Made by a program: the position numbers and the translations under genes. A model generated the notes under the pieces. That model was given only the letters and a program-made list of their open reading frames with translations. It searched no databases and was not told the DNA's origin. DNA of 64,000 bases from Tetradesmus obliquus (Eukaryota; Chlorophyta; Chlorophyceae; Sphaeropleales; Scenedesmaceae), in the NCBI GenBank assembly GCA_030272155.1, contig CP126196.1, forward strand, positions 3,162,001-3,226,000. Reading direction: 5' to 3'. This document shows, in pieces, positions 36,534-49,023 of this stretch (its first letter is position 1; each line of letters begins with the position of its first letter).

Positions 36534-37661
36534 CCTCTGCATCGCTGATGCTGTTTTTTTTTTTTTTTTTGAAGCAAGAACGTTACAATGGCTGACCTAA
36601 ATAACTGTGCACTTGCTCCATAAAAAGATCCATTGAGAGGGTGAGGCAACCTGTTCCGCACTCACCCCACAGGTCTCTTGTACCAAGAGACGCTGTCACA
36701 CGATCATGCAGACAGCCCCGTGCGGAGCAGCCCCGAAAGGCATCCAGGACCTGACCGAGTGCCCAGACTCCACTAAAATCACAGTCGCGCAATGACGTCC
36801 TGTGATGTGTGACAGACCGTGACTGGCCCTTGAAACAAAATCTGCCCATGGCGTAACTGTCAGCTATCACTGCATGGTGACTTGCACACCTGCAAAAGCT
36901 GCACTTTACAGGCAGCATTACGACACCTACACAAGACGCCTATTAATAGGTGACGGATTGTCGACACAGATAATCCCCACCTGACTATTCATAGACTCTC
37001 CACTTCATGCAAAGCACATCCTGCTACTGACAGAACATACACCTATGAGATATGTGGCATTCTGTAGGAAATGACACCAACTCAGGCACACAAAGCCACA
37101 CACACACAAACTTATCCACACATGCTGCACACATCCTCGTATTCTGCTACCCACACGCACGCATACATAACGTACTCTGCTACCCACACACATGCATACA
37201 TAACGTATCCCGGCCATCAACTTAGCCTTTGCCATACTATTTTGCAACACATCACAACGAGGAACGACGGCCACTACTCCAACGAATGCATTGTACACCC
37301 TGCCCGAACTGTCCAAACATCGCTGATGCTGTGGCTCTGAGATTGCGAATTGCTGCCTGCATTGTGGCTGCCGCTGCCATCGCTGCCATCTGCACTGGCC
37401 ACAGTTACGCCAGCCCTGATGCTGCTGCAGCGCACCACCCAAATGGATTCCAGCAGCAGCAGACGCAGCTGCGTCCACATCTGCTGCTGCCCTGCTGGCG
37501 GCGCCCACACATCGAAGTCATCCAGCAGCAGCAGACGGCTGTTATCAAACAGGGACCACTGCTCCGGGCTGCACACGCTGCCACACCTGTTGCGCGTACC
37601 ACTGCCACGCTGCTGCACCTACAGGGCACTCCACTAACAGGTGGGTGAGGGTCTCCAGTTG
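35899..37661 (-). mobile_element. LINE copy D, antisense, split by a nested copy
   Basis: Reading the minus strand, ORF2 C-terminus begins at CAACTGGAGACC (37,661), the Ser/Gln linker contains an expanded CAG run (36,500-36,531), the ORF ends at about 36,220 and 3' UTR runs to about 35,899. The last part of the UTR and the poly-A are missing where it meets satellite. A nested antisense copy at 36,555-37,317 splits the coding part. Confidence 0.85.
36555..37317 (-). mobile_element. nested LINE insertion inside copy D
   Basis: It starts with poly-T, runs through the antisense 3' UTR, and its 5' end lies within the UTR just past the ORF stop. The perfect 15-bp duplication CATCGCTGATGCTGT flanks it (36540-36554 and 37318-37332). 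It diverges from copies A-C at several bases and is an older or separate subfamily member. Confidence 0.92.
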
Positions 37662-38690
37662 CATGGGGTTTTGCTTTCAATCCAGAGTGTTATCATGATG
37701 CCTTTGAGGTGTGGTCAAGTGCATGTGACCAATGCAAAGCTCAAGCGGCTGCAGTAGCAGTTTGAAGCTTGTTGACCTGGCGGCATCCGCTGGTTGCCAT
37801 TGGATGTTGTGACGGTATTCCCCCCAGGCACGTGAGTTATATTGCCATGGGGTTTTGCTTTCAATCCAGAGTTTTATTTATGAAGCAAGAAAGTTACAAG
37901 GGCTGACCTAAATAACTGCGCACTTGCTCCACAAAAAGATCATTTGAGAGAGTGAGGCAACCTGTTCCGCACACACACCACAGGTCTCAATCCAGAGTGT
38001 TATCATGATGCCTTTGAGGTGTGGTCAAGCGCATGTGACCATCGCAAAGCTCAAGAGGCTGCAGTAGCAGTTTAAAGCTTGTTGACCTGGTGGCATCCGC
38101 TTGCAGCCAGTGGATGCTGTGACGTGTTTCTCCGCCGGCGCATGAGATTCATTGCCATGGGGTTTTGCTTTCAATCCAGAGTGTTGTCATGATGCCTTTG
38201 AGGTGTGGTCCAGTGCATGTGACCAATGCAAAGCTCAAGCGGTTGCAGTAGCAGTTTGAAGTGTTGACCTGGCGGCATCCGCTGGTTGCCAGTGGATGTT
38301 GTGACTCGTTTCTCTACCGGCGCATGCCATGGGGTTTTTCTTTTAATCCAGAGTGTTATCATGATGCCTTTGAGGTGTGGTCCAGTGTTTGTGACCATTG
38401 CAAAGCTCAAGAGGCTGCAGTAGCAGCTTGAAATTTGTTGACCTAACGGCATCCACTGGTTGCCAGTGGATGCTGTGACGTTATTCCCCCCGGGCGCATG
38501 AGTTTCATTGCCATGGGGGTTTGCTTTCAATCCAGAGTGTTATCATGATGCCTTTGAGGTGTGGTCCAGTGCGTGTGACCATTGCACAGCTCAAGAGGCT
38601 GCAGTAGCATTTTGAAATATGTGGGCGTTGCCGCATCCACTTGCAGCTAGTAAATGTTGTGACGCGTTTCTCTGCCGTGACGCAATCAAA
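37662..38690. repeat. 185-bp tandem repeat, about 5-6 diverged units
   Basis: Units begin CCATGGGGTTTTGCTTTC at about 37,661, 37,845, 38,155, 38,327 and 38,511, with spacing of 172-184 bp where uninterrupted. They share the ATCATGATGCCTTTGAGG and GTTGCCAGTGGATG motifs and are clearly more diverged from each other than the 447- or 312-bp repeats. A LINE tail interrupts the second unit. Confidence 0.88.
37873..37986 (-). mobile_element. antisense LINE tail in the 185-bp repeat
   Basis: A short T-rich end, GAAGCAAGAAAG..., and the antisense LINE 3' end lie between two copies of TCAATCCAGAG. Several substitutions against the satellite-borne tails make it an older insertion. It shows the LINE also used this third repeat family as a target. 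Confidence 0.78.
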
Positions 38691-39889
38691 GTTGCATGCA
38701 GGGTCGCAGCTTCACAAGCAGTGTGTGAGCAGCATCAGCAGTAGAAGAGGCCAAAGTAATGGATTGCAGAGCTCTGTGATGTTGTTTACCATGAGATGGA
38801 CCACCGCACGCAACCATGCGGTCACTCTCTTTCCAGATCCATGCATAGAATCACATGATTGGAATCATCTTCTTAGTAAAAAAGCCCCATACCAGAAAGG
38901 GCCGAATGTCGAAAAGAAGTTGTGGGGTGGGTGCCATGACAGGTCAGCACTGCAGTTGTTTCCAGCCTGCCAAAACATCTCGTGTTGATGGAGACATGCA
39001 AACACGGCGGCCAAGCCATCAAGGTCGACGGCAGTAGCCTGCACCCACCCCCTCATGTTGGCCTGACGAAGCAAGCAGGCCTGATGCAAAACAGCTACCC
39101 CGCATTGAAGCATTCTTCCACAGATGGCGCAAAAAAACGAGCACAAATGCTTCAGTGCCAATTGGCCTTGCAAGGCCTTGCAAGCACTTGCCCCAATGCC
39201 CCAAGGCCCCAAAGGCCTTGCAAGCACTTGCCCCAAGGCCCCAAGGCCCCAAGGCCCCAAAGGCCTTGCAAGCACTTGCCCCAAATAAAGCTGCAGACCC
39301 AATGGCATTTCCCCGACGGAACCACAAAAAGCTGTGCAAATTCCGGTGCTCACGCAGCCAGTGAGCCATTGAGCCATTGATCATTGAGCCAGACACCAAG
39401 CCTTCCTTGGAAACAACAAACAGATCATATGTTCAAAAAAGCATAAAAATGTTGTACAACATGCTGCTACACCTACATCACCAGCAGGTGTCATCCGCAC
39501 ACCCATGTATGCACGTTGGAAGCATGCACACAGCCCACACCACAGCATGCAGAACCAGGTCTGTACATAGGCCACTTGACAAACATCAAACACGTTCAAC
39601 TGCAAATCCTGCCCGGCCTGTCGTCAAGCCACATGTACATCAGCCACTCTACCTAGCTATGCTAAAGATGATGACGACCTAGCTATGCTACCCAACAACA
39701 GCACACCTGCCTTGTTGCAATACAGCATGGCATCTGTCAGATTATTTGAGCTGGCGCTGCTGCACCTGCTGCCGCCACTGCATCAGCTGCTACAAGCTGC
39801 ACAACCCTTTGCCCTGACCTACTGAGCCAGGCTGCGCACACCCAGCAGTGCTGGCGCTGCGTGCAGCAGCGCAACTCCTAGCGCGCGCC
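38691..39889. other. transition region without a recognised gene
   Basis: I see no convincing coding region. Positions 39,165-39,285 hold a short internal repeat: GCCTTGCAAGCACTTGCCCC occurs three times, separated by runs of CAAGGCCC. Open frames on both strands across this repeat (up to 170 codons) are built from that low-complexity sequence. Composition changes here from repeat-domain to gene-domain style. Confidence 0.6.
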
Positions 39890-42152
39890 CTAGTCCTTGT
39901 GCTGCCAGGGGCTGGCAGCCAGAGCAGGACCTGACAGCTGCTTGACCATCATGATGCGCCGCTGCCGACCCATCTTGCCCTTCTCAGCGTCCTGCATCCA
40001 CAGCGGGTCCTCCCAGGGCATGGCCTCAAAGCCCCACTGCTCGTACAGCCTGCGGCAGGCGCAGCGGCAGGACAGAAGGCAGCAGCAAGGTGGCGCACAG
40101 CTCAATGCCAGTGAGCTGGTGTCCGCAAGAACAGAAGACAATGCACAATGCACTGTCAAAGGCATGTGAAGGCTGATGAGCAGCTGTGAGGTGTGCACAA
40201 GGTTCGTTCCTCAGGCGATAACAACAAAGCCACAGGATTGCAGCAACAATGGCTGTGGGAGGCCCAAGCTCACTACATGTCAGTGGCAATGCACCTCGCG
40301 CACAAATGACAGCTGCTGCACACAACTCCAAGCAGTAGCACGGACATGCCTGCTGCCACAACAAACTGTACTGGCTGTGCCATCCTCACCGGACTGCTGG
40401 CTCGTAGTACTTGTACGCTAGCAGCAGCGCAAAGGCTGGGCTGTAGTCCAACTGCAGAATTGAGGTCCTGATGGCTGCCTGCAACCAGCACATAATGAAG
40501 CACACTTAATGATAGCATGATAGCAGCTGCAGATGCAGTGATGCACAAAACAAATGTGCACCTGCAACAAGTAAAGGCAAAGGGCATGTTTTGGCGCGCC
40601 CAGCTGCCCTTGTGGTCAACCCACTGCTAGAGTCAGCAGCTGTAGCATGGTTGCATTGCAGGCAAGACAGCTCTGCTCATCTGCCTGTTTTGCCACCCTG
40701 CTGCCGCCTAATCCACAGTTGCTGACACTGCAGGCTGCAGTTGCCTCTGCTGCCGCTGCTTGCACCCAGCTGCTGCCACGCCGTCCCCACGGGCAGCAGC
40801 CCAGCCCACCTGCATGAGCTGGTGCGCGATGCCTCGCCGCCGCATGGCTGGCGTGACTGCCATGTTGGTGATCATGGCGAAGGGCGTGCCAGGCTTGCAG
40901 CTGGCCACTGCGCTGATGCTGTCTGAGGCCTGCATCAGCGTCACATTGACCACACCCACGGCACGCTGCAGCACACGACAGCAGGGGCACAGGCATGCAT
41001 GGGCAGTGCATCAGAGGCTGCAATGGCGCGGTGCACAAAGGAAGCCAGACGGGCGAGCCTGCACCAAGCAAAGGTCAAGGTCAAGCCCTTGCGTTGCTGA
41101 TGTGGCGCTTGCAAAGCCATAAGCACGACCACCACCCACTTGCTGCATTGCGCTGCTGGCAATAGGGAGTTGTGCAGTACTACTGGGGCCGCAGAGCACG
41201 CCCAGTACCCAGCAACAGCGCAGCTCGCACTCCAGCTCACCTCCGCCGCTGCATGCTGCTGCTGCTGCTGCCCCGGCCCGTTGAGCAGGGCCAGGATGGT
41301 GGCGTGGCTGCGTGAGGGGCCCATGTGCAGGCCCAGCGTCTGGCCGGCGCTGCGCACCCTGTAGCTGTTGAAGCTGACTGCATCAAGCAGCAGGTTGTCG
41401 CTGGCGCTGTAGAAGTTCTCCGCTACCAAGTCATTGGCCTGGTGTGCAAGGGCACGAGCAGAGAGTGCAGCATGCATGTCAGCAAGCATGTGTGTTTCAG
41501 GATGTGCTGTAGGAGGCGTAGAAGCAATGTCAGTGTGTGTTGGTTCCATTGCTCAAGGCTCCTCGCAAGGTGGCGCAGCAGGCGTTGCACATGTGCAGGA
41601 ATGCCTTCCCTCAAACATACACTCAATGACTGCAGCAGCACGCCTGTAAAGCCAGCCCTCATGGATGGCAAAACCCCGCAGCTGCAATGTTACTGTTACA
41701 ACCACCAGCAGCGGTGTTCACCTGCAGGACCAGCTGAAAGTCCTCTGGAGTCTGCAATTGGATGATGGTCTGACAAGTGACCGTCTCCAGCGCTTTTGCC
41801 CCCTGTTGAATAGATGCGTAGGTGCATTGCCAAGAAAGCCGGGGTCGTGTCACAGCAACACCACTTTATATTAATTGCTATCCGTTGTTAGAAGCGACAT
41901 GGTGCTGCGCATACAAGGCTGCGCGTTCAGCAGCAAGAGCTTTCATTGTCAGCAGTTGTCCTGCAAGCACTTAAGCACACTCACGCTGGCAAAGGCTGCT
42001 GCTCCTGCCCTTTCGTGATGAGCCAGCACCAGTGTTGACAGAAATCTATGGCCTGGCCCGCTGCATGGCCTGCCCAGCTTCGGCCTTGCTGCTGCTACTG
42101 GCCCTACTACTGCAGCACTGTTGATGGCACCCCTAGCCATCACCGAATCCAT
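39890..42152 (-). CDS. GNAT-family N-acetyltransferase, probably plastid-targeted
   Basis: Spliced model, minus strand: exons 42152-41985, 41802-41722, 41438-41241, 40965-40810, 40478-40390 and 40049-39890. It gives 283 residues in frame from ATG to TAG. The first exon (56 aa) is rich in Ala, Arg and Ser, with only two acidic residues, and looks like a chloroplast transit peptide. Residues 149-238 carry the GNAT core: beta-strand VGVVNVTLMQ, motif A ITNMAVTPAMRRRGIAHQLM with the R-x-x-G-x-A acetyl-CoA pyrophosphate loop, and near the end VRLYEQWGFEAMP, the usual last GNAT helix and strand. The reaction is acyl transfer from acetyl-CoA to an amine. The substrate cannot be read from sequence; plastid GNATs of plants acetylate protein N-termini and lysines. 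A poly-Gln run sits at an exon end. It diverges from the UBC gene 439 bp away. Confidence 0.85.
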
Positions 42153-42591
42153 CGCAAGTAACTATCGCATCTTGAAAACTGCGACGATGTTGCAAGGAGA
42201 GCTGAGCTACAGGTGCAACGGAGGTTGCAGAGAAGGTTGACGCGCAAACGCAGTCCACGTCAGCAAAACGAGCTGAGCATTTAACACACATTACAATGAT
42301 ATTGCGTATGTGCGAACCAGCAGTAAAGTGTGCAGACCCGTCCGTGAACCACAGAGTGATGAGTAATTGTCAGTGACAACCTTGCCATGCAGCTAAATAG
42401 ACCGGGACGCCTTGCACCTGCATGCCGTTGTTGTCGATTTGTTCCCTGTTGATGTTACTCAAGGCATCGCAGCCGGTGATCGGGCTCTGAATGCTAAGCT
42501 TTTGAACATCGTTTCTACTGCTGTGGTGGTGCTTTCGTTGAACGACGTTGTTCTCGGTCAGGGATAGCTTAGCTGGGCTCATCTGGGCAGC
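42153..42591. promoter_or_regulatory. shared divergent promoter region, GNAT / UBC
   Basis: The 439 bp separate two divergent start codons. I see no clear TATA box. The stretch is less repetitive than its surroundings and presumably holds both 5' UTRs and promoters; a bidirectional promoter is an inference from spacing. Confidence 0.4.
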
Positions 42592-43870
<1,279 letters not shown>

Positions 43871-45679
43871 GCAGCAGCAGCAGCAGCAGCAGCAGCGGCT
43901 ACAGGGCAAGCTCAGCAGCTGCTCCGCATGGCATGGCAGCATGCAACCGGCATGACGTTGTAGAAGACGGACCAATTTTGGAGACTATAGATTGCTGTGG
44001 CTGCTGCGGTGTTCAGTTGGCTAGCAGCATGCGTTCATATAGCTTAGGCAGGAAACCTGTTGTAGTTGCTGTAGGCAGCGCCGGCAGGCCGTGCAGAGGC
44101 ACCGCTGGGGCAGACATGGCTTTGTGTTGGCTTATGTGTAGCAACAGCCAGGTTTCAGGCGTGAGGTGTGCCTGGGGTGCTGAGTTGTAGTCTGAGCACA
44201 GCAGGAGGTCTGCATTTCTGTGGTGTGCGTGTTTTGCATGGCTGTGTGACAAATGTACATCAGTGTACTGCTCTGTGTATCACTCACCATACAAGAGCAT
44301 GCACACAATGTTTTGCATCAGGTGGACCTAGGTTCGAGTTGCAGGCGCATACACTGCAAGTATGTGTGTGCGTCAGCAACCTTTACTTTGCTTACCTGTC
44401 AGACGCGTTGTTTTGAGCAAGGTATCTCGCCTTGCCCTCCCTGGCAAGTAGCTGACAGGGCAGGCTGTGGTGTCATGTGCGGCACGTACCTCTGTGTTAC
44501 TTGTTTGCCACAGTACCACTGTAGTACCTGGTAGCACGTATGACGTAGTACGTAGCACGTGCTGCCTGCTCTTGCGTAGAGGTTTCTTACTGCTTCATGG
44601 CGTGCAGTCTGTCAAGGTGGCAGCACGAAGTCTAAACCTCATCCACATATGCGACTCATTCGCAGTCCAGTAGACTGGGTTTTGACCTGTTCACCTGAAG
44701 CAGCCATGCTGTGCAGTTGTCTTCAAGCAAGGGGTGCTTTGTAACAACAGCAGACGACGTGCCGGCTCAAGCACTTCAAGCGTTTTGAATTGTTCTCTGA
44801 CGTATTACATCATCATCGTCAAAGAAATCAAGTAACAGCAAGAGCGCCATCATGTCCATCATCATGATTATCATGATCTGCTGTAGTGCATGTCAGGTGA
44901 CATGCTGATGGGTCCTGCCCGCATGGCAGGGCTGGTCAAGCATTACAAGACTATAAAGCCAGACATGCAAGGCGCTCGTGCAGCAGCATACTAGTGCGCG
45001 GCGCTTGATTCTAGCTAGCCGCTACATCGAAAGCATCGCCATCATTGAATGATGACCCACACTCACCGTGTGTGTGCACATGATGTGCAGCACAAGCAAC
45101 ACAAGCAGCAGCTGTGTTCAGGCTCCAGCTCACAGGCTTCAGGTAGTGGAACACTGTTGATGATGCTTGTGCTTCCTCATAATGATCAGGCACATCCAGG
45201 CTGAACCTGCTTGCATCGTGCATCCAAATGCACCAATTCTGTCGACATCTGCTTTCAACACTCCACACCCACAATGATGTTTCAACGCAACCTTCTGACA
45301 TAGGTGGCTGCTAGCCCAACAATGCGTGTCTGTGTATCCGTGCCATGCCCCACTGGATGGCATCATGCCAGTTACTGTTCAACTCCCACGTGCAACTTTT
45401 TTCACGTGCAACTTGCAGCAAAGCCTTGTCTACAGCACTGCATAGCACTGGGCTGCAGTAGTGCAGGGGCTCCAATAAATCAAGGCCACCATGCAACTGC
45501 TGCTCTGTGGCCAGCAAGGCAGCCTCAATCAGGGCAACACAGAATGCCTTGGCTGGGATGATGAACATGCTTCAATATTGGATGACTGCTGCTGCAGCCA
45601 GCATGATGTATGCATTCATACAACCTGCGTGCTTCTGCCAGAAGCGGCTTCTGCTTGCAACAACAACAGAGCAGCAGAT
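43871..45679. other. intergenic region between convergent genes UBC and the secreted protein
   Basis: About 1.8 kb. The first 40 bases hold a CAG run directly after the UBC stop. Around 44,810-44,880 there is a CATCAT/ATCATGAT-rich stretch. No exon with consistent phase and similarity was recognised. It presumably contains both 3' UTRs. Confidence 0.5.
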
Positions 45680-46308
45680 TCAGTGCTGTGTGGGGGAGAT
45701 GCGGTTGCCGGCCATTGGCTGCACCCCTTCACCATGTTGCAATGGCGTTGCAGCTGCTGCCGCCTTGCCTGCGTGTGCCAAGGACGCATGGATTTTTTCA
45801 AAAGTGGCACGAATGGCACTCAGCCGGCCGACAGCAATATATGCATCATACTCAAACGTAGGCATGCCTGGGTAGAACTGTGCACGCACCAGCAGGGCGC
45901 TGTAAGAAGTATGCCAGGGCATGTCGGATGCCTCTGTGGTTGCTGGCACCCTGTAGGCTGTGAAGAAGGTCGCCTGTGGCTGGTACACTCCAATGCCTGT
46001 GCCTGTTTCTGGGTCCAGCCAAGCCACCCAGCTCTCAGTGAAGCTCCCATATGCATTGCTGGCCCCTGGGAAGGTGTATGTTACATTCTCATCCATTGTC
46101 CAGGGCTGCTCGCCTTCATATCTGGCCAGCACACTGAACGGGCGCCGCACAAACACAGCAGGCACTTCTTGGTCCAGGATGGGGTGCGTGATGTCGCCAT
46201 TGTATGCTGCTGTGTAGTGTGCGACAATGTGGTCGCCATCAGCGCCAAGCGTGTACTCGCTGCCAAAGACAATCTCAGGCCGGAGCTCCTGGCTGGCCCA
46301 GTTCCTGT

Positions 46309-46345
<37 letters not shown>

Positions 46346-48320
46346 CGTACCTCAGCCACCATGCGTCAGCAGAAGAGTACTCAACAAGTTAGCTTGGGTT
46401 GCAGGGTATTTCGGTCATTCACACGGCAACAGCACGTCCTGGATGCGCCTGCACCATGCTGGCGAGTCAGGCGCGCCGTAGCGTACGTGTGCACAGCACA
46501 CCGCATCATCCGCTGTGCACACACCTTGGGTAGCCCTCCGTGTAGATGCGCTGGCCCTGCGTGAGCTCAGCCTTGGTTGTTGTGCTGCCCTTGTTCTCCC
46601 AGGAGCCTCCTTGCACAGGGTTCCACACCTGTTCCAATGCAGCAAGAAACAGCGGCATTCACTGATTCTGGCCATCATGCACAGCATGACATACTTGCAC
46701 ATGGGGCCGCTTTGCCAAGGTCTTCTAGCACCCATACGGAACCGGCTGTTGGCTGCGTGTGGTATATTGCAAGGGGTTGCACTTGACAGTTGTAAGGACA
46801 GTTGCACTTGACAAGCACTGCGCCTGCTGTCCTTATCCATGGTCGTCCTCACCCATGGGTGTCCCACCCAGCACGAGCCATCAGGACACCCTGCAGGCAG
46901 CGGCAGCAGCAGCAGCAGCAGCAGCAGCAGCTGCAGCAGCTGAGCACATGTTGTGACGTCATTCCATTGCTCTAACAGCCGCATGGAACAGCATTACCAC
47001 CGCGCATGCACCGCGCATGCGTTACAGTGCGCACATTTGCGCAGTAAGTCATTTCGTTTGTTGTGATGCTTGTCATTGATGCACAATTCGGGGCTGCTCA
47101 GCTGCGCTGTTTGATTTGCAGCAGCCTCGCTCACCATAGTAGGACTGCTGGATGAGGCGACCCTGTGAGTCACAGCAGCAGGATGGCAGCAGTTTTGTGG
47201 CAGCAAATGTCAGCATAATGCAGCGGCAGCACAAGCACGAGCAGTTTGCAGACGTCCTGGTCCAGACATGGCTGGCACCGTGCTCAACAGCTGCTGGCGC
47301 ATGCCTGGAGCTACACTCAAGCTTGCTGCTGCAACAAGCCCAGTGCCTACATACACTGCACGGCTGCCACGGCTGCCACAGCATGATGCTGCCACAGCAT
47401 GATGCTGCCACAGCATGATGCTGCCACGTGCCCCTCGCCTGGTCCCAGTCTGACACCAGGTTCTCGTCCGTGTAGGGTCGTGGCATGCAGGGCGATGACA
47501 CCCAGCTCAGCGTGCCTGCACTGGCCACGTCAACACCAGCAGCAATGCGAGAGCTGTTCAGGAAGGTCAGGGTGCGGTAGACCTGACTTCTGGGGCCATT
47601 GTACACTGCAGTTGTGTTGGTGCCAGCTGTCCTGCTGGGAGGCTGCTGCAGGCTGCTGTCGATGCCCTGCTGCTCTCCTGCTTGCTGCTGGTGCAACGGC
47701 TGCTGCATGCACAAGACGCCGCTGCTGTTCGCTCTGCCTAGGAGTGCATTGTCTGCTGCCAGCATTTCCTGCAGGCGTGCAATGATGGCAGCCTGCTGCT
47801 CCGGTGTCTCGGCTGGAGGCTTGGGCACTGGCGGGGTGCCTGGCGCAACAGGCCTGGTACAGCAAACACAGCATCACCCCTTCAGCAGCAGCCTTAGAAG
47901 CCGGGTTATGACTTATCAGTGAAACCGCTCAGAGCTGGTGTGCACTACATGCCCACTACATATTCTTTTTGATGTGATGTATGTCAACAAGATGCTGCAG
48001 CATATTTTGCAGCTGCCTGCTGCTGCAGCCGCCTCACCTCTGGGGGCACTGCACTGGCTCCAGCACAGGGCACGCTGCAGGCAGGCCCACAGCTGTGTGC
48101 CATGATAGGAAACACAGCACCAGTTGCAGTGCCAGAAAGGCTTTGCAAATGCTGTTGGCACTCTGTGGGGTGTCAGAATGGCAGGTTCAACACGGACTGC
48201 ATCTGGCATGGCTTTGTACAGCTTTCTGAAGCAGCTGCAGCTGCTGGCCAGCGTCGTTGGTGTTGGCCGCTGGACTGGCACAGCGCCAACCCAACCGTGC
48301 TCTTCCAACGCACTTACCAT
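45680..48320 (-). CDS. secreted protein of uncharacterised family (GRxIQQSYYG / WNPVQGG motifs)
   Basis: Spliced model, minus strand: 48320-48318 (the ATG alone), 48162-48038, 47853-47439, 47162-47135, 46890-46853, 46628-46525 and 46304-45680, giving 445 residues in perfect phase. The first exon ends in ATG directly before a GTAAGT donor. The next exon encodes a signal peptide (hydrophobic core FLALQLVLCFLSW, likely cleavage around residue 27). A Pro/Gln-rich stretch follows, then motifs TDENLVSDWDQ, GRLIQQSYYGCPDGSCW, WNPVQGGSWENKGS, NWASQELRPEIVFG, HTSYSALLVRAQF and YDAYIAVGRLSAIRATFEKI. These match my recollection of an uncharacterised bacterial/eukaryotic beta-rich family; I know no activity for it. 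The intron after 47,439 appears to use a GC donor. Two acceptors are preceded by CTG runs. Probably exported or cell-wall/vacuolar. Confidence 0.75.
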
Positions 48321-49023
48321 AGCGAATATGGTACAATTATGCCTACATCTTGTCCATTGGCGCCAAATGTTGTGTCCCCATCACAGCGCGGTAAACATGC
48401 GCGCCTGAGCGCTGCATCAACTTCGAGCAATCACGAAATCAAAAGACTCAGCATTCGCAAAGAAAGGTTCATGCACGTACGTTGCTGCTCAGCAGAGACA
48501 GATGCTGTGCACACGTCAGCAGTAACCGTCGCGACGTGAGGATCCAAGTGCCGTGTCCACAGTCCATGTCACTGTCGGCGTTCACAAGTCTCAGATACCA
48601 GTAGAAAAGATGTGTAACTGTGGATTTTCAGTTCACGCCGGCTCTGATAGTGGGACTGCTGCACATCAGCCAGCTGTAGCCAGCACTACAGTAGTAAACC
48701 TCTCACTACGTACGACGTGTACGCACCAAACAAGGCAAAATTTGAGATTATATATGGCCCAACTGAGTAAACACCTCTGTGAACGAGCTTGTGGGCCAAT
48801 CGAGGAAGAACATAGCGGCAGGGTTTGAACTCCAGTCACACCCCCTTGATGGATAGGCCACGAAGGCTCACACAACGCCGGCGCATGACAGAACGAATTA
48901 AATGCACAAAAACGTTGCCTGGTCTTCTGCTGCTTGCTCTGTCGGTGATCAAGAGTCCTTGCGCAGCAGCAGCATGACCTGCAAACCGTAATGGTTCCGT
49001 GATCGTTCATCAGGGGCCATAAT
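48321..49023. promoter_or_regulatory. divergent intergenic region, secreted protein / malonyl-CoA decarboxylase
   Basis: The 703 bp lie between divergent starts and are richer in A+T than the flanks. No TATA box or other recognised element was found. It presumably contains both 5' UTRs and promoters. Part of it (48,318-48,400) would be 5' UTR exon of the minus-strand gene. Confidence 0.35.

Noticed and set aside
38865..39399. Long frames (126-170 codons) over the GCCTTGCAAGCACTTGCCCC repeat
   Set aside because: Overlapping frames on both strands arise from the short repeat; no conserved motif.
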